Part shown: piece by piece, positions 1 to 10,760 of the stretch
Numbering within the stretch: position 1 is the first letter of the stretch
How the letters are laid out: the number at the start of each line of letters is the position of its first letter
From: Pedobacter frigiditerrae
Lineage (GTDB): Bacteria > Bacteroidota > Bacteroidia > Sphingobacteriales > Sphingobacteriaceae
Assembly (NCBI RefSeq): GCF_004331645.1
Contig: NZ_SJSK01000001.1
Location: forward strand, 558,001 to 622,000
Direction of reading: 5' to 3'
DNA: 64,000 nucleotides
Program-made: the position numbers and the translations under genes
Notes under the pieces: model-generated
Told to the model about the DNA's origin: nothing
Database searches by the model: none
What the model saw: only the letters and a program-made list of their open reading frames with translations

Positions 1-171
1 AGGACCCTGTTCATCAACTACAGTTCCTGTTATTTTTCGTCGCTGTTGTGCCGCAGCATGATCAACCAAAAGTAAGGAAGCCATTAGTGTTAAATAAATT
101 ACGAGCAGCGCCTGCTTATACCTCCAATACTTGGAGTGCACAGCAATACCCGTTTTGGTATTTTTTTCCAT
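1..171 (-). CDS. SusC-like TonB-dependent receptor, N-terminal fragment (cut by window edge)
   Basis: Reading leftward from an ATG at 171, 57 codons are open to the window edge. The translation has a hydrophobic export segment at about residues 20-40 ending in AAAQ, followed by RRKITGTVVDEQGP, the opening strand of the carboxypeptidase-regulatory-like domain that begins SusC/RagA receptors. The protein would import oligosaccharides across the outer membrane with TonB energy. It is the only SusC candidate adjoining the xylan enzymes, so it is probably their transporter, with susD further left outside the window. The long N-terminal extension before the hydrophobic stretch (about 20 residues with several Lys/Arg) is common in this family. 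Only the first 57 residues are visible. Confidence 0.8.
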   Translation of the reverse strand, partial: MEKNTKTGIAVHSKYWRYKQALLVIYLTLMASLLLVDHAAAQQRRKITGTVVDEQGP

Positions 172-1344
172 TATTTAAATCGTTTAAAGAGAAATAGAAC
201 TTGGATAATTATATCAATCCGAATTTAATAGGATTATAAAAACAGAGATTTGTACCTGTTTTAGCTGGGCAGGGGCAGATTTCTCCCGCGGTTAGATAGT
301 AGTTTTTTGTCATAGTATTAGGTTTATATTTTGGTTTTTTGATTGATTAGTTTAATGCATTTAAAAGGTTCTCATGCATTGATGTCCGCTGGGGACAGAG
401 ACGTTAACTTGGTGCTGTCATTGAGTTCGGTTCTATATGGTTTATATTTTTGGTTACAGCTAGATAAAACCATTTGAGAAGGATACGCTCTTCATCAATT
501 TGCATATTGATTGAAGCTATTATCGTCTACACATAATTAGCAGTGCTAAGGTCAAATTCTTAACTCAAGTGCATTGCGTTCCCAAAATAATGAGAGCGAT
601 CGAATGAAATGTGTTAAGCGACTGATTCATAAACTGCTGCTAGGAAATGTTTTGGTCTATATTTAGTTTAACGAAACTAGTACAGCTACAATTTTTATGA
701 TAGCACAATTGTTCAAATTTATACCCTGTTTGTTTAAGGATGCAAAAACAGCATTTAAAGCATAATAAAAGGGGTTTTATTATAAAAATGTTCTATAATT
801 ATTGAACAAATGAGATGAAAACCTATATAAAAACTACAAATTTCGCATCCATTTTAACCAAAGTCTAACGTTCTATCTTTAAAATTAGTCGGCATCGGTT
901 GCACGGAAGCTTAAAACTGTATAAACTCCTTCATCAAGAAAACATCGAATTATAGCCCTAAGCGTACATTTAATAATGTTACATTATTTATTCAATCGGT
1001 TGCATAGAAATACTGATATTTAAGAGTCGATAGTATTATCTACTTATTTATATATATAAAGGAGTCTGCTTTATATGGGTTTTTAAAAACTTAAGGGCGC
1101 CCAAGATTAGCATATTGCGAATCGTTCAAAACATTGGATTTATACTTATATGAAACAAAGTACTTGCCCCCCTTTTTGCTGGATAAGTATCGATAAAAAC
1201 AAACAATTCATTAAAAGGGTAAATAGCTATCGCAACTTGTGTAAATGTTCAAATGTACTAGTAAAAATGATGAATTAAACCATTCGAAAAGTGTGTAGGT
1301 AGATAAATTCGCAATGTTGATTTAATTAATAAACTGACCAAAAT
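172..1344. other. 1.17-kb gene-free region between divergent susC-like and GH10 genes
   Basis: No open frame with coding character is visible here; the longest ATG-initiated frames are a few dozen codons and resemble nothing known. The stretch is AT-rich and lies between divergent genes, so it must contain the control regions of both. It holds a TATTTTTG at 445-452 matching the Bacteroidota -7 consensus TAnnTTTG on the plus strand and a TAAATTTG at 721-714 on the minus strand. Two copies of ATCGGTTGCA (894-903 and 995-1004) resemble LacI-family half-sites. It is long for a promoter region and could hide a small RNA or decayed gene. Confidence 0.6.
991..1004 (+). promoter_or_regulatory. Candidate LacI-family operator upstream of the GH10 group
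   Basis: TTCAATCGGTTGCA matches a LacI/PurR-type operator pattern (TGCAAnCGnTTGCA) at all but one defined position: CG in the centre, TTCAA on the left and TTGCA on the right. The right part, ATCGGTTGCA, also occurs at 894-903, 101 bp upstream. The LacI-type regulator at 21173-22210 is the obvious candidate ligand. A repeated 10-mer in a 1.2-kb region can arise by chance, so the support comes from the match to the operator pattern rather than from the repetition. Confidence 0.3.
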
Positions 1345-2424
1345 ATGAATGTGAAACTGAACAAATTACAATTAGGCATTTTACTGCTTTTTATAGGAAC
1401 CTTATTAATATCAGGCGTTAAAAAAACAGATGGACTTAAAGACTATTACAAAAAATATTTCCCCATAGGAGTTGCAGTTAAACCAAGCGACCTTAGGGGC
1501 AAAGAAAAATCACTGATCCTTGAGCATTTTAATAGTATCACTGCAGAGAATGCGATGAAAATGGGCCCAATACATCCTGGTGAAAACAGGTATTTTTGGC
1601 CAATTGCTGATTCGATCGTTGAATTTGGCGTTGCGAATAAAATAAAAGTAAGAGGACATTGTTTGGTATGGCATGCACAAACACCATTCTGGCTTTTTAA
1701 AGATTCAATAGGGCAGCCAGTTTCAAAACAAGTTTTGTTAAGCAGGATGAAAAATCATATCGAAACAGTGGTATCTCGCTACCGCGGAAAAATATATGCA
1801 TGGGATGTTGTAAATGAAGTGATTGCAGATGATACTAGTTACTACCGTAAATCGCAATTTCTTAAAATTGCTGGAGAGGATTTTATAGAAGAGGCCTTTA
1901 GATATGCCCACAAGGCAGACCCTAAAGCCATCTTATTTTATAATGATTACAATACTGAAAACGCTGCGAAAAGGGATAAAATTTATAAAATGCTTAAAAA
2001 CTTATTGGCTAAGGGAGTGCCCATACACGGTGTAGGGTTGCAAGCTCACTGGTCGATCAATAGCCCTACTAGAGCAGAACTTGAAAAATCTATCGAAATG
2101 TTCTCTTCATTAGGTTTACAGATTCAGTTTACCGAACTGGATATTTCTGTTTATGCCGGAAGACAGGGTGGACAACTCATTACTGGCGAAAAGAGCATTC
2201 AGCCTACTACGTTTACTCCAGAGATGGAACAAAAACAACTCGAGAAATATCAAATGATTTTTGAGGTATTTAGAAAGTATAAAAAAAATATAACCGGTGT
2301 TACTTTTTGGAACCTATCAGATAAATATAGTTGGTTGGATGGCAGGGGCCGAAAAAACTACCCCTTACTTTTCGACACCGAGCTAAAGCCTAAGAAAGCC
2401 TATTACGAAGTCATCAAATTCTAA
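1345..2424 (+). CDS. GH10 endo-beta-1,4-xylanase
   Basis: This is a single-domain GH10 (beta/alpha)8 barrel of 359 residues, the normal length for the family, cleaving internal beta-1,4-xylosidic bonds by a retaining mechanism. The acid/base is Glu158 in WDVVNE and the nucleophile is Glu264 in QFTELDIS; RGHCLVWH (about 103-110) and FWNLSDKYSWLDG (321-333) form the usual subsite motifs. The N-terminus has a hydrophobic segment (residues 9-24) ending LLISGVKK. The paralogue at 3395 has a lipobox Cys at the matching place and this protein has Val, so it may be periplasmic or membrane-anchored rather than a surface lipoprotein. It is the first gene of a rightward group of four. Confidence 0.95.
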   Translation: MNVKLNKLQLGILLLFIGTLLISGVKKTDGLKDYYKKYFPIGVAVKPSDLRGKEKSLILEHFNSITAENAMKMGPIHPGENRYFWPIADSIVEFGVANKIKVRGHCLVWHAQTPFWLFKDSIGQPVSKQVLLSRMKNHIETVVSRYRGKIYAWDVVNEVIADDTSYYRKSQFLKIAGEDFIEEAFRYAHKADPKAILFYNDYNTENAAKRDKIYKMLKNLLAKGVPIHGVGLQAHWSINSPTRAELEKSIEMFSSLGLQIQFTELDISVYAGRQGGQLITGEKSIQPTTFTPEMEQKQLEKYQMIFEVFRKYKKNITGVTFWNLSDKYSWLDGRGRKNYPLLFDTELKPKKAYYEVIKF

Positions 2425-2433
2425 AATCAATAA

Positions 2434-3297
<864 letters not shown>

Positions 3298-3394
3298 GCA
3301 CATAAAGATATTTACCCACTATCCAAATCAACACTTTTCAAATGCTAGACGACCATGCATTCAATAGTTTGATGAAACCTTAGAAAGAATACCT

Positions 3395-4507
3395 ATGAAC
3401 CGACCAACTATCAGCTGTAGCTATGTTATAGCTATATTTCTCATTATAATTTTAGGGGCATGCAAAACCAAACAATCAGCCCTAAACTACCAAGATGATC
3501 CTCGTGGATTAAAAGATTTTTACAAAGACTATTTCTCTATTGGTGTTGCTGTTGGCAAAAGAAACCTAGCTGGAGAAGAAGCAATGCTCATTAAAAAACA
3601 ATTTAATAGCGTTACGGCAGAGAACGACATGAAAATGGAGATGATGCAGCCTGTTGAGGGAAGATTTAATTGGTCTACAGCCGACTCAATTGTAAGTTTT
3701 GCCATGAAAAATAACATTAAAGTGAGGGGACATAACCTTTGTTGGCATGAACAAGCTCCTTCTTGGTTTTTTGTAGATAAAGATGGAAAACAAGTTAGCA
3801 AAGAAGTGCTTTTACAAAGGTTAAAAAGCCACATCGACGCAGTAGTTGGTAGATATAAAGGAAACATATATGCATGGGATGTGGTAAACGAAGCCATTGA
3901 TGATGATTCGACCAAATACCTTCGTGACTCTAAGTGGTACCAAATATGTGGAGAGGATTTTATCATTAAAGCTTTTGAATATGCACATGCTGCAGATCCA
4001 GATGCAAAATTGTACTACAACGACTATAATACCGAACGTCCTGAAAAAAGAGAAAGGCTTTACAAGCTCCTCAAAAGTTTAAAGGAGAAAGGTGTTCCAA
4101 TTGATGGCGTAGGGCTACAGGCACATTGGTCGATATATGAACCTACTGAAAATGAGCTGGTCACTGCAATTGAAAAGTATTCGTCTCTAGGGCTCAAGAT
4201 TCAGTTTACGGAGCTTGACATTTCCGTATACCCATGGGAGAAATTTAAACGTGCAAGAGGCGCAAACGAACCTGATGAATTTACACCGGCATTGGAAGCC
4301 CAGCAAATGGCAAAGTACAAAATGGTATTTGATGTGTTTAGGAGATACAAAAATGTAATCACGAATGTTACGTTTTGGAATATTTCGGACCGTAGAACCT
4401 GGCTTGACTCTTACCCTGTTGCGGGAAGAAAAAATTATCCGCTATTGTTTGATGCTCAATTTAAGCCGAAAAAAGCTTATTGGGAAGTAATCAATTTTAA
4501 GAAGTAA
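3395..4507 (+). CDS. GH10 endo-beta-1,4-xylanase, lipoprotein
   Basis: A second GH10 barrel (370 residues). The N-terminus is a lipoprotein signal with lipobox LGAC and Cys23, so the mature enzyme should be lipid-anchored, probably on the cell surface where Bacteroidota keep their endo-acting enzymes. The acid/base is Glu166 in WDVVNEAID and the nucleophile is Glu273 in FTELDIS. It shares long stretches with the GH10 at 1345 (both contain GVGLQAHWSI and IQFTELDISVY), so the two are recent paralogues. A surface and a non-surface copy would fit staged cleavage of long and then imported xylan chains; that division of labour is inferred. Confidence 0.95.
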   Translation: MNRPTISCSYVIAIFLIIILGACKTKQSALNYQDDPRGLKDFYKDYFSIGVAVGKRNLAGEEAMLIKKQFNSVTAENDMKMEMMQPVEGRFNWSTADSIVSFAMKNNIKVRGHNLCWHEQAPSWFFVDKDGKQVSKEVLLQRLKSHIDAVVGRYKGNIYAWDVVNEAIDDDSTKYLRDSKWYQICGEDFIIKAFEYAHAADPDAKLYYNDYNTERPEKRERLYKLLKSLKEKGVPIDGVGLQAHWSIYEPTENELVTAIEKYSSLGLKIQFTELDISVYPWEKFKRARGANEPDEFTPALEAQQMAKYKMVFDVFRRYKNVITNVTFWNISDRRTWLDSYPVAGRKNYPLLFDAQFKPKKAYWEVINFKK

Positions 4508-4549
4508 AAACTATTTGCTGGTTTAAATGAATCTTAATATAGTACTGAA

Positions 4550-5503
4550 ATGAAAAAGAATATTTTAATTGCGATATCGCTAGTATTTAGCTGTTTTTGG
4601 GCAAGCGCCCAAAACCCTATCATCAAGCACATCTTTACGGCAGATCCCGCTCCAATTGTTTACAGAGATACCGTTTTTCTATTTACTGGTCATGATACGG
4701 CGTCAGTTTCTGCAACTAATTATAAGATGCCCGATTGGCACGTTTTCTCTTCCACGGATTTAGTTAACTGGAAAGACTATGGAGCAGCCCTTTCTCCCAA
4801 AACCTTTTCATGGGCAACGGGTGATGCCTATGCTGCACAATGTATAGAGCGAGATGGCAAATTTTACTGGTTTGTGTCTACCTTCCATAAAAAGGATGAT
4901 AGAAGTAATGGCGGAGCGGCTATAGGTGTTGCCGTTTCTGATCATCCTACTGGGCCTTATAAAGATGCCATTGGAAAAGCCTTGGTAATTAACGAAATGA
5001 CCACAGACTTAAAACATGCTTGGGATGATATTGACCCAACGGTGATGATTGATGATGATGGACAGGCTTACATGTTCTGGGGAAATGGGAGTTGCAGATG
5101 GGTAAAGTTAAAAAAGAACATGATTGAAATGGATGGAGAGATTACCATCATCACTCCGAAAAACTATATAGAAGGACCTTGGGTATACAAAAGAAATGAT
5201 CTTTATTATTTGTTATACGCAAGCAAAGGCACCAAGCCAGAGATGATTGAATATTGTACAGCTAAAAGCATTACAGGGCCCTGGACTTATCAAGGCATTA
5301 TACAAGAAAACGTACCTAATAGTTTTACCACTCATCCTGGTGTGTTAGATTATAAAGGTAAATCTTATTTCTTTTATCATAACGGCTCGTTGCCAACTGG
5401 TGGAAGCTACAGACGGTCTATTTGTATTGACGAAATGTTTTATAATGCGGATGGTACGATAAAGAAAATTGTTCAAACGGCAACGGGCGTTGCCGTAAAG
5501 TAG
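4550..5503 (+). CDS. GH43 beta-xylosidase/alpha-L-arabinofuranosidase, catalytic domain only
   Basis: A 317-residue five-bladed beta-propeller of GH43 with a signal peptide ending ASAQ (residue 21). The inverting catalytic triad is visible: base Asp32 (TADPAP), pKa modulator Asp162 (DIDPTVMIDDDGQ) and acid Glu208 (IEGPW); His262 in THPG matches the propeller-centre histidine. It is closely related to the GH43 proteins at 16499 and 9366 but ends just where they continue into a CBM6 domain, so it is a CBM-less member. It is the last gene of the rightward xylanase group and is followed by a structured intergenic element. Confidence 0.92.
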   Translation: MKKNILIAISLVFSCFWASAQNPIIKHIFTADPAPIVYRDTVFLFTGHDTASVSATNYKMPDWHVFSSTDLVNWKDYGAALSPKTFSWATGDAYAAQCIERDGKFYWFVSTFHKKDDRSNGGAAIGVAVSDHPTGPYKDAIGKALVINEMTTDLKHAWDDIDPTVMIDDDGQAYMFWGNGSCRWVKLKKNMIEMDGEITIITPKNYIEGPWVYKRNDLYYLLYASKGTKPEMIEYCTAKSITGPWTYQGIIQENVPNSFTTHPGVLDYKGKSYFFYHNGSLPTGGSYRRSICIDEMFYNADGTIKKIVQTATGVAVK

Positions 5504-5547
5504 ATAAAATCAATCGATGACAAGCTATTATACAGGATAGTTAGTCC

Positions 5548-5715
5548 GACGCTCTTGCTTGCCTCGGCCCTTGACGGCCGAAGGGTCAAGTCCTTTTGGC
5601 TTGAACCAAAAGGACCAAAAGTTCAAGGCTGTGAATCATTACTAGGATTACGCTATCCAAACTTTTATGGGGACAGAAAAAGGTCCGAAGAAAAATCGGA
5701 CTGCTTTCTGTCTTG
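5548..5715. repeat. Structured intergenic element, probably an interspersed repeat
   Basis: This is GC-richer than its surroundings and contains several inverted repeats. TCCTTTTGG (5591-5599) pairs with CCAAAAGGA (5606-5614) across a 6-nt loop. GACAGAAA (5672-5679) and GTCCGA (5683-5688) pair in order with TCGGAC (5696-5701) and TTTCTGTC (5705-5712), giving a long interrupted hairpin. From memory, similar 'CCTTTTGG...CCAAAAGG' intergenic blocks recur in Sphingobacteriaceae genomes, but only one copy is in this window so repetition cannot be shown here. It may also terminate transcription from the GH43 gene at 4550-5503. Confidence 0.5.
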
Positions 5716-5920
5716 GGTTGTGGTTTTTGTAAGGTAGTGGATAAGTTTGAATGCGTTCTCCGTCGAAATGATTCAAGGCCGTGGCGTAGTGGGTTTGGCC
5801 TGTGTGAATTTGATGGGTTGCGATTTGCTTAACCCACCATATTTGTCATTGATAGCTTGACTAGGTATCGTAATGCACGTAACGTTTTTTTTCTAACGAT
5901 CTGTGTCTAAACGACCAAAA

Positions 5921-5964
5921 AATTCCGTTTATTTCGGCTGGTGTCTCACCAGCCGATAGGAATT
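5921..5964 (-). terminator. Perfect 10-bp hairpin after the esterase gene; terminator or REP-like palindrome
   Basis: TCGGCTGGTG (5934-5943), loop TCT, CACCAGCCGA (5947-5956) form a perfect stem with a 3-nt loop, flanked by a second pairing AATTCC (5921-5926) with GGAATT (5959-5964). It starts about 20 nt beyond the stop codon of the leftward esterase gene. On the minus strand the hairpin is followed at a short distance by AATTTTTTGG, so it could end the leftward GH operon. The CTGGTGTCTCACCAG core looks like a palindrome I associate with repeated intergenic elements in Bacteroidota. Confidence 0.55.
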
Positions 5965-5976
5965 CGAAACCCATAC

Positions 5977-9313
<3,337 letters not shown>

Positions 9314-9365
9314 TACTTTAAATTCTTGATCTACTTTGTGTACAATTTATCTGCTATGATTGGAT

Positions 9366-10736
9366 TTATTTTGCTTTCAACTGCCACCAGTCGAAGTCAA
9401 AAAGATTTTCTTTGCCTCCTTTAAATACCAGATATACATCGTGTTTTCCTTTTATCTCTTTAAGGTTACAAGCTATCGTTTTCCAGGCTTTACTTGCGCC
9501 ATTGCTTTTCACATTCAGGGTGCCTAATAAGATTCCAGCCTTATCATCGATTCTTATCTCAATACGTCCACCCGAAACAGCCGCAATATTCGCTTCGAAT
9601 TTTTTGGCGCTTTTACCAAAATCTACCCCACGTACTTTGATGAAATCATTATCATTAATATTGGTAACATACATTTGGTTTGTGCTATTATCCTTTAGTG
9701 TGTTAACGCCCTCTGACCAATTAATGGTTTCTGCCTCAATACGGTTGAACGGATTAAATGAACCTACTTGGTTAACTCCGGTCTCAGACCACCAAGGCAC
9801 TTCAGTAATTGTTCCGTCTGGATTGTATTTCAGTTCTTCTATACATACAGACCGTCTTTCGTGATGTAGATCCGCAAGCATAAAGTTTAGACGAAAATTG
9901 AAACCAAAAACATAAGATTTGCCTTTGTAATCAATTATTCCTGGATGATTGCCGCTCGATTTTCCGTTTGGTTTCATGATGTATCCTTTGTATTCCCAAG
10001 GACCGGTTGCGCTGTTGCTCATGGCATATCCGATGCCTTCTGGGCAGCAGGTAGAGGCATAACTCATGTAATAGTGGCCGTTTCGCTTGTAAGCCCAAGG
10101 CCCCTCCTGATAATGGTATACATCTGGGGTGGTTTGGCCTTTTGCCTTACCTACTTCTGGAACTTTGACAATCTCCCCAGAATAGGAGATCATGTCTTTG
10201 TTCAACTTCACATACCATAAGCTTGGGTTGCCCCAATATAGGTAAGCCTGCCCATCATCGTCAATAAACACACTAGGATCAATAGTGCTCCAAATATCAT
10301 CACCTCCAACTAGTTTTTTACCTAAAGGATCTTTAAATGGCCCATAAGGGCTATCGGCCACTAATACGCCGATTCCACTTCCCTGCACGGTGCAATACAA
10401 GTAAAACTTGCCATTTCGCTCTATGCATTGATGTGCCCATGCTCCGTTATCTTGTCTTCCCCAGCTAAAGCTTTTTAAAGAAGCGACTACACCACGATCA
10501 GTCCAATTTACCATATCGGTTGAAGTGTACAAAAGCCAGTCTTTCATCAAGAATTTCCCCATTCCTGGGCCTGCATTATTCTCATCATGTGTGGTATAAA
10601 GATAAACTGTATCCTTATGTACCAATGGGGCTGGATCTGCAGTAAATTTTGTCTGGATAATGGGGTTCTGAGCCATTGCAGATAGCGATAATGCAAGTAT
10701 CATTAAAGCAGAAAGCTTGCTGATTCTATTTTTCAT
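9366..10736 (-). CDS. GH43-CBM6 arabinofuranosidase/xylosidase
   Basis: The 456-residue protein has a signal peptide ending AMAQ (23), a GH43 propeller at about 25-320 and a CBM6 beta-sandwich at about 328-456 that starts FNRIEAETINW and ends FDFDWWQLKAK. Catalytic residues are Asp34 (TADPAP), Asp153 (TIDPSVFIDDDGQ) and Glu211 (QEGPW). The CBM6 probably binds xylan or xylo-oligosaccharides and keeps the catalytic domain on substrate. It is one of three or four paralogues in the locus with this domain pair. It is third of five genes in the leftward operon, 24 bp after GH31 and 52 bp before GH95. Confidence 0.93.
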   Translation of the reverse strand: MKNRISKLSALMILALSLSAMAQNPIIQTKFTADPAPLVHKDTVYLYTTHDENNAGPGMGKFLMKDWLLYTSTDMVNWTDRGVVASLKSFSWGRQDNGAWAHQCIERNGKFYLYCTVQGSGIGVLVADSPYGPFKDPLGKKLVGGDDIWSTIDPSVFIDDDGQAYLYWGNPSLWYVKLNKDMISYSGEIVKVPEVGKAKGQTTPDVYHYQEGPWAYKRNGHYYMSYASTCCPEGIGYAMSNSATGPWEYKGYIMKPNGKSSGNHPGIIDYKGKSYVFGFNFRLNFMLADLHHERRSVCIEELKYNPDGTITEVPWWSETGVNQVGSFNPFNRIEAETINWSEGVNTLKDNSTNQMYVTNINDNDFIKVRGVDFGKSAKKFEANIAAVSGGRIEIRIDDKAGILLGTLNVKSNGASKAWKTIACNLKEIKGKHDVYLVFKGGKENLFDFDWWQLKAK

Positions 10737-10760
10737 TCTTTTTTTATAATCTTGAATAAA

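Larger units (their letters stand above)
5504..5976. other. 473-bp gap between convergent genes, filled by structured repeat-like DNA
   Basis: This gap lies between the end of the rightward GH43 gene and the end of the leftward esterase gene. It includes a short open frame at 5555-5737 that is not credible as a gene, because it falls entirely within nested inverted repeats. Its contents are given as separate entries (5548-5715 and 5921-5964). The part from about 5716 to 5920 shows nothing recognisable. Confidence 0.6.

Noticed and set aside
714-721. TAAATTTG on the minus strand as susC promoter
   Set aside because: It matches the -7 consensus, but it is about 540 bp from the susC start and has a poorly placed -33 box; chance is likely in AT-rich DNA.
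5555-5737. 60-codon open frame in the gap after the CBM-less GH43
   Set aside because: It lies within nested inverted repeats, has no ribosome-binding context and no recognisable protein features.
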